Origin: Siphonodentalium dalli
Taxonomy: Eukaryota; Mollusca; Scaphopoda; Gadilida; Siphonodentaliidae
Assembly: GCA_032622095.1 (NCBI GenBank)
Contig: CP136064.1
Span: 50,166,073 to 50,230,072, forward strand
Length of the DNA stretch: 64,000 nucleotides
Direction of reading: 5' to 3'
The translations under genes were made by a program, and so were the position numbers. Positions 21,726 through 33,616 of this stretch are shown in pieces (the first letter of the stretch is position 1; the number at the start of each line of letters is the position of its first letter). The notes under the pieces are model-generated. The model did no database searches. It was not told the DNA's origin and saw only the letters and a list, made by a program, of their open reading frames with translations.

Positions 21726-21967
21726 TATATAATACTAGTAAGACACAATCATGCGACTTCCACATTTGACTTTCCAAACACATCTGCGAGTGACTTGGTT
21801 TGTGAAAACGGGTCACACGTTAATCCGTGTCGTTTCGGACATATTTATTCACATTCAACGGCGATCGCTGCATGGGTAATCACGATGATTGGTGTGGCTA
21901 ACGGGTCATTGTGTTCATCTCGGCCAGCGCACGGATTGTACGTCGTGTTCAACGCACGATCAATTGC

Positions 21968-22838
21968 TTATGATTGTTCGAAAGTTGTTGATGCCCATAC
22001 AGATGAATTATTGCAACCATGTAGTATTTATCAGTCTATAATTAGTCTGAATTCGTCAATTGACAGTTCTGACGCCCAAAGTCAAGATGCAACAGACAAA
22101 CCCGATTTCATAGACACTTTAGTCAATATTCAGTCAAGTGATTTTCAGAGTTGCCAAGTTTCCCCATCAATTGAGATTACTGGATTTCCATTAGGGGCTG
22201 CCTGTGATACTTCCATTACTGATATAACCTTACCCAAATCAAATACACATAATACGTATTCGGGAAAATGTCATGTTAATGATTCTTGCAGAGTAGTTAT
22301 TTCAAAGAATTGCCTTTATGTAAGGGGTATCATAAGTGGGTTGCTCTGTTCGCTACTTATAGATACCGGATCTCCTGTTTCAATATTGGACTCTAAATTT
22401 TTCACTAGGATGAAAATGCCTGATAGTTTTCTCAAAACAACAAATATACAGCTGTGTTCAGCTGAAGGCACTAACATGACAGTTAAAGGTAGTGCTGCAG
22501 TAACTGTTGATCTTCTAAAACTCCAAACTACACATGATTTTGTTGTATCAGAGTTATCTAGCCTTAATGGGATATTGGGTTTAGATTTTCTCACTAAGCA
22601 TAAAATGCTTATTGATGTTGATAAAAGAGTGTTGGACTTTCAAAATGGCAAGATCAAACTTCATAAAAAACCTACTTACAATAGTGCACACATTAATATT
22701 ATAGACACTGTGAATGTGCCCCCTTTTTCTGAAATCATATTGGGAGGCAGGGTGGAAAGGTCTGTGGAAAATGGACATATAATAATAGAGCCTACAAAGT
22801 TTCTGAGAGATAAAGGCTTTTTGTGGCAAATACTTTAA
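21968..22838 (+). pseudogene. pol: Gypsy copy 2 linker and protease
   Basis: Protease with DTG (codons 22362-22370) and GILGLDFLTKHKMLI. The frame is lost at about 22815, where AAAGGGATTTTTG of unit 1 reads AAAGGCTTTTTG. The downstream part continues in the next frame to the RT. Upstream, the reading frame is open back to 21723 through unrelated flank, an accidental fusion at the duplication junction. Confidence 0.88.
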
Positions 22839-23679
22839 CCAATTCTGAGGAAAGTAAGGTTGTTGTATCTGCTGTCAATATGCACAGTGAACCTATTAAA
22901 ATAAAGTCTGGTACAGTGATTGGGGATGCATATTGTGTTGAGAATGTGTTGGATGATAATATTGATGTTTCAATTTTCCAAGATGAGGCTGATGTTCAGT
23001 CGTTACCTCACATTCTAGTTGCTTTAGTTGAAGGGTCTTCTGAGAATTTATCAGATGTCGAAAAGGGCAGGTTAACTAAACTATTTTCACACTTTAAACA
23101 TATTTTTTGTGGGCCAGATGGAGAGCTAGGGAAAACAAATCTGACTACTCATAAAATTGATACTGGACAAAATCCTCCACATAAAGTGCCTCCTAGACGC
23201 ATTCCAATAGCTCAAAAACATGTTATTTATGATGAAATAAACAAAATGTTAGAAATGGATGTTATCGAACCTAGCCAGAGTCCGTGGTCATCTCCCATAT
23301 GTATTTTTTGAAAAAAGACGGATCACCCCGCTTTTGTGTTGATTTTCGCCAACTTAATGCAAAAGTAAAGAAAGACGCTTACCCATTACCTAGAATAGAT
23401 GACACTCTTGATAGTCTCTCAAATAAAACGTGGTTCTCAACTCTGGACATGGCGTCAGGATATTGGCAAATTCCGGTTGAACCTAGTGACCGAGAAAAAA
23501 CTAATTTTTCCAGCCACAAAGGATTATATCACTTTAAAGTTATGCCGTTTGGGTTATCAAATGCTCCGGCTAGTTTTGAACGTCTTATGGAACGTATTTT
23601 GCATGGTTTACGTTGGTAAAAATGTCTTTGTTACTTGGATGACGTAGTGGTATTTGGGAGTGATTTTGAGTCAGCTTTA
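22823..23679 (+). pseudogene. pol: Gypsy copy 2 RT, first half
   Basis: Continues from the protease frameshift through HKVPPRRIPIAQKHV. It is shifted again at about 23304 (two bases fewer than unit 1 at the TATTGTCTTG site), then reads FCVDFRQLNAKVKKDAYPLP, LDMASGYWQIPV and FGLSNAPASFERLM. A nonsense codon TAA at 23617-23619 replaces the GAA of unit 1, just before the YLDDVVVF catalytic block (about 23630). The sequence is then interrupted by MITE M4. Confidence 0.9.
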
Positions 23680-23680
23680 A

Positions 23681-24174
23681 AGGCACGTGCGGCCTTAATT
23701 GTCAAAAATATTCATATTTGTTCCAAACACCGTAAACAGAAAAACATTAAAACGCATACAGTTCCGTTCATATATACCATGACCATCGCGTAAACAGCAT
23801 ATTATCATAAAGATTTACTATATTTTACCCAAGCAAGAGCCTGATTGTGTTACAGAAGACAACACAATGCTGCTGGCTAATCACACACAAATGGCATAAA
23901 CGCTCTTTATTCGTTTCATATCAGGAATTCACCCACAAAGAACGCTCTTTATGTTTACCATCATAATATAAACAAACACCAGAATAGTAACTTTTTATGC
24001 TGTTGTTTACATAACAATGGTCAAACATATGACCATAACATACTGTTTATGCGATATTTCTTATTTGTATACGGACAAAGTATGTCTACATTTTGATGTT
24101 CTTTCTGTTTGTGGCGGTTTTTGACAGGTGGATATATTTTCACAGGATACCCACCGCCAAGGCCGCAAGTGCCT
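23681..24174 (-). mobile_element. TTAA-flanked MITE, copy M4, inserted in RT
   Basis: Flanked by TTAA at 23677-23680 and 24175-24178. Inverted relative to M1. Unit 1 has the empty site CAGCTTTAAATAACC at 12351-12365, so this insertion came after the tandem duplication. Ends AGGCACGTGCGGCCTT and GGCCGCAAGTGCCT. Confidence 0.93.
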
Positions 24175-24178
24175 TTAA

Positions 24179-24699
24179 ATAACCTGGTGTTTGTTTTCCA
24201 TCGTTTTGATCAAGCCAACTTAAAACTCAAACCAACAAAGTGTGTTCTGTTTCAGAGAGAGATAAATTTCTTAAGGCATGTTGTGTCGGAAGATGGTGTG
24301 GCTCGCAAGTTAGCAGCTGTTGAATATTGGCCTGTTCCTATAAATAAAAAGCAGATTCGTAGTTTTCTGGGTTTCTGTGGCTATTATAGGAAGTTCATAA
24401 CAGGTTTTGCAGAGATGAGTTATCCTTTAGTTCAGGCAACTAGGAAGAAATACAAATTTAATTGGACATCAGAATGTCAATTGTCATTTGAATCCTTGAA
24501 GCATTGTATGGTGTCACCTCCTGTTCTGACTTTACCTACCACAGATGATCAATTTATATTGGATACTCATGCTAGTGGAATTGGAATCGGGGCCGTGTTG
24601 TCGCAAATACAGAATGATCATGAGAAAGTTATTGCATATGCAAGTAGGACACTTTCTATCTCACAACAGCAGTATTGTACTACAAACAAGAACTGCTAG
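24179..24699 (+). pseudogene. pol: Gypsy copy 2 RT end and RNase H start
   Basis: Resumes after the MITE with FVFHRFDQANLKL, FLRHVVSEDGV (9-base deletion near 24300) and RSFLGFCGYYRKFI. RNase H begins FILDTHASGIGIGAVLSQ: the first catalytic Asp is changed to His (GAT to CAT near 24567). A 1-base deletion at about 24686 and a 16-base deletion at about 24716, between CATT repeats, destroy the next block. Confidence 0.88.
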
Positions 24700-24713
24700 C
24701 TGTAGTGGTTTTC

Positions 24714-26341
24714 ATTATTTGCTCGGTAGGAAATTTAGCCTCAGAACAGACCATGCGTCTTTAATTTGGCTTAAAAATTTCAGAGAGCCTGAGGGAATGA
24801 TTGCAAGGTGGATAAGTATTATAGGTATATATGATTTTGAAATGAAACATCGAGCTGGAATTAAACATAAAAATGCAGATGCTTTATCGCGGATCCCGTG
24901 CAAACCTTGTGTAGGAAATTGTATTAGTTGCCCCACATGCAGTGATAGGATTTTGAGTTCAGGTAACAGGGTACAAGTTGGCACCATTGTTGGGTCTAAA
25001 GAGGTTGATCAGAGCTACAGTAATTCGCCAGAAGTTACTACCAGTGATGAGATACCTGGTTCCAACAATGACCACGTAACTACTTCCCCTGTGTTCGAGA
25101 GTAGGGTTAATTGGATGGATTCTAGGGTTAATTGGATGGATTCCTGGGGGGTGGCCGATCTTGTTGAAATGCAGTCACGGGATCCGGATATTAAATTTAT
25201 CATTGATGCTAAAACCAGTTCTGATAATCGACCATATCGTGATGAAACTGCAAAGCTTAGTTCTGATGTTCATGTTTATTGTACACAATGGGATAATTTA
25301 TGCCTGATCGAGGGTGTATTATATAGGCAACCAATAATATTAAGTAGGGACCAGAATCAGTTAGTTGCACCTAAAGAAATGAGGCAGTTCATTTTTCAAA
25401 AATTACACTGTGACAAAATTGCTGGCCATTTTGGGCATGATAGAACTTTGGAGGCAATCAAACGGCGTTTTTATTGGCCTTGCATGAGCGATGATTTACA
25501 ACGGTGGTGTCATGAATGTGATGAGTGTGCCCAACGCAAGCCTGGTCCTGGAATAGGGAAATACCCCATGCAGCATGTCAACAATACAAAACCCATGCAG
25601 TGTGTAGCTATTGATGTATTAGGTCCGTTACCCATCACAAATCATGACAATGAATATATTATAGTAATTGGTGACTATTTTACCAAATGGAAGAAGGCTT
25701 TCCCTAGTAAGAACCATACTGCACAAACTATTGCTGAAATTCTAGTGACCCAAATTATATCTAGGTTTGGCTGCCCTGAAAGAATTCACACTGATCAGGG
25801 ACGGGAATTTGTGTCACGGTTATTTTCTGAGATCTGTACTTTGCTTGGTATTGAAAAAAGTCACACAACTCCTTACAGACCCAATTCTGATGGAATGATT
25901 GAAAGATTTAATCGAACATTACTGCAAATGCTAGCTATATTTGTAAATGAAAACCACTGTAATTGGGATGAGCAGCTTCCTTATTTGTTGATGGCATATC
26001 GTTCAACCCAACATTCCAGTACTCATTATACCCCTAACTTATTAATGCTCGGCAGAGATATTAGCTTTCCAATAGATATTATGGTTGAATCACATGCGGA
26101 AGATACGGCTTCTATGTGCCCTGTTCAATATGTAGAATGGTTAAAAAACAATTTGAGGAATAGTTTTGAATTTGCATATAAACATCTTGATATAGCAGCT
26201 AGTCGACAGAAAAAATATTATGACCGTGGAACTAAAGTTAAAAACATGAATGTTGGGGATTGGGTTTGGTATTGGTATCCTCCAGTAGGGAAAAAGAAAC
26301 TTGGTTGTGGATGGATTGGTCCATATCTTATAACAGACTGA
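24714..26341 (+). pseudogene. pol: Gypsy copy 2 RNase H end and complete integrase
   Basis: An uninterrupted ~540-codon stretch from YLLGRKFSLRTDHASL to the integrase C-terminal region. It includes the HHCC module (LHCDKIAGHFGHD...CHECDECAQ), the DDE core (VAIDVLGPLP, HTDQGREF, DGMIERF, D-35-E spacing) and the GPY/F-type module GCGWIGPYLITD. It is the only integrase in the window open through all domains. It stops at TGA 26339-26341; the acidic tail (VHVDYLKPYDGNN) continues in another frame to about 26660, a lesion shared with copy 1 and so older than the duplication. Confidence 0.9.
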
Positions 26342-26888
26342 TTTTACATATATATTACAGCAAAGTGCAACTAAACGTTCTAAATCAGTACATGTAGATT
26401 ATCTTAAGCCATACGATGGCAACAATATACCTGACACTTGGATATTTAGTTCTGAGTCTGCTCCAGTAGTTCCTAGTGCTTCGCCATCAATTGTTTCCGA
26501 TAATGACGACTATTTGTCTGATAACCTGGACGTTGAACCAGAAGGTCCTAGACCTATAATTTCTACTAGAAGTGGCAGAACAGTTAAACCACGTGCTATA
26601 TATGCTCACCATAACAATTTCTCTGTAACTGAATATGAATGTTACTGTGTCAAAATAGTCTAAATAATATCAAATATGTGATCATTGTATGTAATACTGG
26701 TACAATAACTTGCAGTGTCCCTTATCCATGTTAAACCTCACTAGATCTTTATATCTAATAGTATCCAATAATGACGACTATATAAATGTCTGATAGCGTG
26801 GATTATTAAATGAAAGAGTCTAGTGTAGATAAACATCCTAATATTTCAAATAAAATACTCATCATTGCTTTCTTATATTTCCAGTACA

Positions 26889-27437
26889 ATGACTGAATTA
26901 ATATACAACGAGACAGAGATGGAAACCTTCAAGGAAGAGAACAGACTGCGCTGGCCGGTGGGGGGTCAGTTGTGTACTGTTAAAGGGTGTCCGGTATCCA
27001 CAAAATTCTTCAGTTCTTTTAGAGTGTTTGGCAAGCATTGGACGCTGTTCCACCGAAGTAAAAAAATTCTACATGTTTGCAGTTGTAAGCAGAAATTCGC
27101 ATTAAAAACTCGCTTAACACAGCATCAAAAACAGCATAAAACTTTTTGGACAGAGACAGTGGCCAATGAAGATTTCGTTGACCCTGGGGACGAGTTGCCC
27201 CCTAGGCAGGTCCTTGGTGAGGAGTTGGTTAAGCAGAGGGAGGAGGCTAAGAGGAGCGCAGCAGAGGAACGGCGGGTTGCGACAGGGGGTGTTGCCCACC
27301 TCCGCATGCCAACCCCTACAGAATCTGTTTCTCGGGATCAGGAGGTTGTTTCTGTAGATGGACAACTTGTATGCAGAACGAAGAAAAACTGGTTACAGAA
27401 AGGAGAGTGTTCAAACCCATCTGTAGTGCCAAAGTGA
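26889..27437 (+). CDS. third Gypsy ORF: zinc-finger-like accessory protein (copy 2)
   Basis: Intact ORF of 182 codons, nearly identical to 15092-15637. Differences seen: an in-frame 3-base indel near the start (MTELIYNETEMET versus MTELKYETEMET), Pro versus Leu after the first finger's second Cys, and a silent AAA/AAG. Both zinc-finger-like motifs, the charged helix and the tail are kept, and the upstream acceptor-like TTTCCAG ends at 26884. It is open while every other coding part of both copies except the integrase core of copy 2 is broken. The two copies share a recent duplication, so they are not independent evidence of selection. Confidence 0.75.
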   Translation: MTELIYNETEMETFKEENRLRWPVGGQLCTVKGCPVSTKFFSSFRVFGKHWTLFHRSKKILHVCSCKQKFALKTRLTQHQKQHKTFWTETVANEDFVDPGDELPPRQVLGEELVKQREEAKRSAAEERRVATGGVAHLRMPTPTESVSRDQEVVSVDGQLVCRTKKNWLQKGECSNPSVVPK

Positions 27438-27502
27438 TAGACTTGTATTAACTATAAATAATAGTAAATAAATAACTATTATTCTTTTTTAGTAGGGAGG
27501 AA

Positions 27503-29265
27503 TGTGATAAAATTACCTCATTGCCGCTTCTTCTAATTTCGTGTGTACATCTTTTCAGCTATTTGTTTAAAGCATATGCTACTTTATGGCTTAATTTCGT
27601 GTTATACTTTTCAAAATAGTAATCTGCTTCTTGTTCCTTACAAAATTTACTCTCTTCAATAGCTTGTTTGTCATATTTTTTTATTTTTATTTCGTATTTT
27701 TATATTTCAAATTTTCGTGGTAGTTTCTCCCGGACAGAATATCTAAGGAAGGAGCGTTTTGATTGGTTGTTTCTCTCGGGTGGTGGTATCGCCCATTCTA
27801 ACTCATTTCGCGTTGCCTGGTTGGTTAGAATGGAATACTCCACCCAGAGAACGCCAATCCGCTTCTTGCTTGTCTTCTTTTCGGGTATATAAGGTGGTAA
27901 TATTTTTCAAAATCTTCGTTCAGCTGTTCAGGAATCAATGGGTAGATTTACTCGCCCAACCATCTTCTTGATATGAACCATCGCGACTTCTAACTTAAAT
28001 TATGGATTTCATTTTCTAAATTTCTAAATTAAACTTATTAAAGTGGCCCCACTAAATTTATAACACTAAACGCTCTTTAATTTGCTCACTTCTTAAAGTG
28101 AACCCTCTGAATTGTTGGCACTATATAAACACTCTTTAAATATGCTCACTCTTAAAGTGACCCTTCTGAATTACTATATAAACGCTCTTTAAATATGCTG
28201 ATTATTTAAAGTGCCCCACCCCTTTGAATTTATGACTCTGAACGCTCTTTAAATATGCTTTCAATGTGATTTAAAGTGACCCCTCTGAATGAATTATTCT
28301 CTAAACACACTTTACATATAATTATTTAAAGTGAAACCTATGTTGATATGGCTTTAAAAGCTCTTTAAATGTGTCAATTAATGTGACACTTCTGATTATT
28401 TAGTAACCTATTTAATATACTAGTACCCTTTAAATATGATTAAAGCAGCTCGTTGGAATTACCGAGTTGATCTTAAAGAGACGCATCTTAATTTTTTGTA
28501 GTTATTTCTGACACTTTTGAAACATGTCGGCCTATAGATCTTATAATTATATTATCTAAGACAGAATTTATATTAATTTATAATGGATTCTGGAATATAT
28601 AGTCATGGCCACAACGTGAAATATTGAGTCCTAGTCAGTTATTATACAATTGTTATACTGTTAAAGTTGATATTTAAAGTTGGAATTATGATATATATAA
28701 AGAATAAATAATCAACTTCTATTTAGCTGTTGTGTCAGTTAAAGGTACGGTTGGCCTTGGCGGTGGGTATCCTGTGAAAATATTTCCGCCCGTCAAAAAC
28801 CGCCACAAACAGAAAGAACAACAAAATGTAGACATACTTTGTCCGTATACAAATAAGAAATATCGCATAAACAGTATGTTATTGTCATATTTTTGACCAT
28901 TGTTATGTAAACAAAAGCATAAAAAGTTACTTTTCTGGTGTTTGTTTATATTATGATGGTAAACATAAAGAGCGTTCTTTGTGGGTGAATTCCTGATATG
29001 GAACGAATAAAGAGCGTTTATGCCATTTGTGTGTGATTAGCCAGTAGCATTGTGTTGTCTTCTGTAACACAATCAGGCTTAGGTAAAATATAGTAAATCT
29101 TTATGATAACATGCTGTTTACGCCATGGTCATGGTATATATGAACGAAACTGTATGCGTTTTAATGTTTTTCTGTTTACGGTGATTGGAACAAATATGAA
29201 TATTTTCGACAACTAAGGCCTCACGTGCCTTTAATTATCCACCAGCACTGTCCGGACCTGTTACA
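27503..29265 (+). repeat. 3' LTR of Gypsy copy 2 (with MITE M5)
   Basis: Same structure as 15703-17469, including the TATA box (27886), tandem CTTTAA repeats and a MITE at the same site. Confidence 0.92.
28743..29230 (+). mobile_element. TTAA-flanked MITE, copy M5
   Basis: TTAA at 28739-28742 and 29231-29234; orthologue of M2 by duplication. Slightly shorter, with a 6-base deletion near 29080 (CAGGCTTAGG). Confidence 0.9.
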
Positions 29266-29559
29266 ATGTGTTGACTGGTGTGTTCTTTACATGATCAGTA
29301 CCTCTCTCATTCCTTAGTCAGACGGGTGACTCAACATTCCGTACTATGCAAAGTGTGGTTACATAATTAAATAGTTTCCTGTCAAAGTGTTTTATTCTCA
29401 GTTTTGTTCAGGTCTTATATATATAGTTATCAAGGTATATGAAGGCCTGAATTTATAGGCGTGGATTCGAGCACCTCGCCCTTGATAAACTTGGCTCATT
29501 CATATGATCAAATCATATCAGACATTGATATGTTGTAACTAGAAGCTGGTGATAATTAA

Positions 29560-30053
29560 AGGTATGGTTGGCCTTGGCGGTGGGTATCCTGTGAAAATAT
29601 TTTCACCCGTCAAAAACCGCCACAAACAGAAAGAACATCAAAATGTAGACATAATTTGTTCGTATATAAATAAGAAATATCGCATTAACAGTATGTTATT
29701 CTCATATGTTTAACCATTGTTATGTAAACAAAAGCATAAAAAGTTACTTTTCTGGTGTTTCTTTATATTATGATGGTAAAAATAAAGAGCGTTCTTTGTT
29801 GGTGAATTCCTGATATGGAACTAATAAAGAGCGTTTATGTCATTTGTGTGTGATTAGCCAGTAGCATTGTGGTGTCCTCTGTAACCCAATCAGGCTCTTG
29901 CTTAGGTAAAATATAGTAGGTATTTATGATAACATGCTGTTTACGCGATGGTCATGGTATATGTGAACGAAACTGTATGCGTTTTAATGTTTTTCTGTTT
30001 ACGGTGTTTGGAACAAATATGAATATTTTCGACAATTAAGGCCTCACGTACCT
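29560..30053 (+). mobile_element. TTAA-flanked MITE, copy M6
   Basis: TTAA at 29556-29559 and 30054-30057; duplicate of M3. Confidence 0.9.
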
Positions 30054-30557
30054 TTAAACAGCATAATTTGATGTAAAAACAAATCCTAACAATTATCCTC
30101 TGGCAGAACCTTCACTTGACCTGTCTGTTGCCCGTCTTTGGTGTCTTCGGTTCTGCAAACGAAAGATTTTTTACAAACCAGAGATTAATATCATTTAGAG
30201 CACAATCCCATTGTTGCAATCGTTCTCTGATTTTTGGTAAAGCACACCGATTCCCAAGGCTGGCGAAGGAATAGTTCAATGATTACCCCATTGTTAGACA
30301 CACTGTGACGCAACTCACAACAGACAAATCGCACGGGCGCTTCGAAGTAGCTTCAATTACCAGAGGCCACAGGGGCACGAACAGCGCTCTGCTTCCCCAA
30401 AACGCACTGGCATTATACGCCGTTACTATTTATGCACCTCTAATATACTAAGCAGGCACATATATAGGGACGGCGTATAAGGGGAGTGCGGGTGGGTGAT
30501 GCATGTACTCTTGTATAATAACTGAAGCTACATTGAAACGACCGCGCGATTTGTTTG

Positions 30558-31515
30558 TTAAGGACTTTGCTAACCCAATTTCAACCCAAATTTTATGGAG
30601 TCAAAATAATGGATTGTGCTCACTTTTATTGGCGATCACAGCAACCAAACCCATGTATGCACCATTTTAACAGTATAATTAGTGGTGATTATCTAAGAAA
30701 TACAAAATGTGAACTTTATAGAGGTTTTTAAAAATATTTTTTTCGAACCCAAATCCAACAAAAACAATATCAATTTCTAAGAAAAAGATATGGAAATGTG
30801 TAGTGAATACTGTGAAGAATGATGAACAATAAAAATATATTCATATTTACCAAGTGTTCTTTGAAAACATTACATAGAACCAGTTGTTAACAAATGCCAG
30901 AATTATTTCCCCAACATGGCTAACTGAGAGCTGGCAGCGATTGGTTAACTATAGACAGTGGTGAGTTGACAAAATAATTTCTTAAGCTTCAATTTAGCAG
31001 ACCACCCTGTAACCACTAAATAGGTCAGAAATCATGGACTAATCCCTTATGGTCCAGTGGCCACAGACTGACACACAGGCTGATAACAATCCCAGCAAGA
31101 CAGGGTACAAGGTGACCCATAATCCACCCATCAAGTGTCATCTTCTTGACAGCATTACTGAGAAAGTTAATCTACCATTTGCAAACAAGTGGTTCTGAAT
31201 ATATTTTTCAAAGAATGCTTGGTAAATATGAATATATTTTTATTGTTCATCATTCTTCACAGTGTTCAGCACACATTCCCATATTTTTTTCTTTGATATG
31301 GACTTTGTGTTTGTTGGATTTGGGTTCGAAAAAAATATTTTAAAAAAAACCTCTATAAAGTTCACATTTAGTATTTCTAACATGCTCCACCATGACTTAT
31401 ACTCTTAAAATGTTGCATTCATGGGTTTGGTTACTGTGATCACTAATAAAAGTGAACATAAACCATTATTTTGACTCCATAAAATTTGGGGGAAATTGGG
31501 TTAGCAAATCCTTAA
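30558..31515. mobile_element. foldback element with TTAA flanks, second copy
   Basis: Duplicate of 18761-19717, with TTAA at 30558-30561 and 31512-31515. Small indels near the right end. Confidence 0.8.
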
Positions 31516-31596
31516 GAGTGGCGCGTGTCGAACAATGGGATATCACTGAAATATTAGTTTGCCAGCCTTGGGAATTGGGTGTGATTTACCAAAAAT

Positions 31597-31599
<3 letters not shown>

Positions 31600-31644
<45 letters not shown>

Positions 31645-31676
31645 ATACATCAACAGGACGAACAGGGGGGGGGGGT
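31600..31676. repeat. (TA)n microsatellite and poly-G run
   Basis: A TA run at 31600-31640, much longer than in unit 1 (about 19800-19816), and a G run at 31665-31676 that is GGGGG in unit 1. Both expanded or contracted after the duplication. Confidence 0.85.
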
Positions 31677-32415
31677 GGCAATAGTAACACATGCATAGGT
31701 TGAATTATTTATTAACTAGTAGCATAATTACATTTATTATAATTATTGCACAAAACTAATCCAGTTCCGAAAATATTATCAGGACCACTAATCCAACGAT
31801 GAAACTAAATGAATTAACATTTACAATTAGAACCACTAAATATAGTGATAGATCCAATAATCCAACAGAATCACCACTTCACAATATAGCGCTCCACATA
31901 TCCGATATAACTAACAACAGAACTTGTATCTGGAGAATCTGGAGGAACCAATGGACTATTATGGTAGTAATTTCGAAACAGTTTCTTGAAAAGGCGACAC
32001 GTTTGTCACATAATAATGATGTGCAGCATTACCTTTGGCAAAAGTGGTTGGTTGTTGGTTACAGGTCAAATTCCATGTCATCATTCTGGCAGACAGACTT
32101 CGTAATTCATGATCCACTTATACAATGTATATAATACTAGTAAGACACAATCATGCGACTTCCACATTTGACTTTCCAAACACATCTGCGAGTGACTTGG
32201 TTTGTGAAAACGCGTCACACGTTAATCCGTGTCGCTTCGGACATATTTATTCACATTCAACGGCGATCACTGCATGGGTAATCACGATGATTGGTGTGGC
32301 TAACGGGTCATTGTGTTCATCTCGGCCAGCGCACGGATTGTACGTCGTGTTCAACGCACGATCAATTGCGTATTTCGAGATAATCGCATTATGTGCGATC
32401 AATTGTGTCGGTCAG

Positions 32416-32492
32416 AGCACGCGAATAGTTCTTTACCAGAATAAATCTCGTCTCCGACTCGATTTATTCTGGAAAAGAACTATTCTTGTGCT
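32416..32492. repeat. 32-bp hairpin
   Basis: Arms 32416-32447 and 32461-32492 pair with three mismatches around a 13-base loop (core GAATAGTTCTTTACCAGAAT against its complement). It lies just outside the tandem duplication. It could be a small foldback relic or fold as RNA if transcribed. Confidence 0.7.
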
Positions 32493-33123
32493 CTAACGAT
32501 TACGAAGCATTTCTGTGTATGAATCTCAAGTATTAAACTGCGATAATATTATTGTGGACAGAACTTGTCAATTGGATGAACAGTTTGCAATAGTTATCTC
32601 AAAACATCTTTGTGGAAGATTTCTGGACAAATTTGTTGATACATAGCGCTGACAATACGTGTTTTGTTTCTAATATTTTTTTGATAACTTTTATGTCATT
32701 CTGGCCGGTTAAAAATTTATTGATCAGCGGTCGCGTACAAGTCTCACTGGGAGACAATTGGAAGAAACTCTAGAGCTATCTTCACTACAGCATTTTATGA
32801 TTAAATCAAAGAGAAATAGTTTCACGTTAAAAGGCAGTATGCCTTTTCCAGACAGGTGCCCTGTATTCCGATTCCAGAATTGCAATGAATACAACTGGTG
32901 TTTGAGTCCTGTTAATTTTCTATGACATGCACTGGTGTGTACAATGATGTGGTCCCTATCTGCTCACCTCAATTTAATTACTAATAATAACGATCATGGA
33001 ATGTGATACACGACTTTCTAAATTATTCAGCTTTTAAATTAAACACCGAATAGTATGTATCAGCACTTGCTCCGGATGTATGCATATCCCCATTCGGGAA
33101 GCCGCTTGACTTCCACCATAGAG
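32493..33123. other. non-coding, nothing recognised
   Basis: Unique-looking DNA to the right of the duplication. No ORF with a domain and no repeat noticed. Confidence 0.4.
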
Positions 33124-33127
33124 TTAA

Positions 33128-33616
33128 AGGTACGGTTGGCCTTGGCGGTGGGTAACCTGTGAAAATATCTCCCCCCCCCCCGTCAAAAACAGAAAGAACA
33201 TCAAAATGTAGATAGACTTTGTCTGTATACAAATAAGAAATATCGCATAAACAGTATGTTATGGTCATATGTTTGACCATTGTTATGTAAACAAAAGCGT
33301 AGAAAGTTACTTTTCTGGTGTTTGTTTATATTATGATGGTAAACATAAAGAACGTTCTTTGTTGGTGAATACCTGATATGGAACTAATAAAGAGCGTTTA
33401 TGCCATTTGTGTGTGATTAGCCAGTAGCATTGTGCTGTCTTCTGTAACACAATCAGGCTCTTGCTTAGGTAAAATATAGTAGGTCTTTATGATAACATGT
33501 TGTTTACGCGATGGTCATGGTATATATGAACGGAACTGTATGCGTTTTACTGTTTTTCTGTTTACGGTGTTTGGAACAAATATGAATATTTTCGACAATT
33601 AAGGCCTCACGTGCCT
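33128..33616 (+). mobile_element. TTAA-flanked MITE, copy M7
   Basis: TTAA at 33124-33127 and 33617-33620. Carries an expanded C run (about 33170-33181) in place of the CCACCCGTC of other copies. Confidence 0.9.

Larger units (their letters stand above)
10641..21964 (+). repeat. tandem segmental duplication, unit 1
   Basis: Starts inside the pol linker (TGCTTATGAT) and ends at ATCAAT|TGC. Length 11,324 bp, or about 9,894 bp after subtracting the CACTA-like insertion and its target duplication. This matches unit 2 (about 9,904 bp without its private MITE). The order of Gypsy parts, LTR, M2/M5, M3/M6 and foldback element is identical. Confidence 0.93.
21968..29265 (+). mobile_element. Ty3/Gypsy copy 2, lacking 5' LTR and gag
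   Basis: A by-product of the tandem duplication: it starts in the pol linker, runs through protease, RT (split by MITE M4), RNase H, integrase, third ORF and LTR, and is followed by the same ATGT (29266-29269). Upstream host-like sequence (21729-21964) is fused in frame to the linker, giving a chimeric open frame from 21723. Confidence 0.92.
21965..32366 (+). repeat. tandem segmental duplication, unit 2
   Basis: The junction at 21965-21967 joins the end of unit 1 (CGATCAAT) to the pol linker. The overlap is TGC, which also starts unit 1 (10641-10643) and follows unit 2 (32367-32369), so the breakpoint shows 3-bp microhomology. The direct head-to-tail arrangement and very high similarity indicate a fairly recent event. 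Confidence 0.93.

Noticed and set aside
21723-21964. In-frame 5' extension of the Gypsy copy 2 protease ORF as a host-TE fusion gene
   Set aside because: The fusion lies exactly at the tandem-duplication junction and the same flank at 32125-32366 has no coding signature, so it is accidental.
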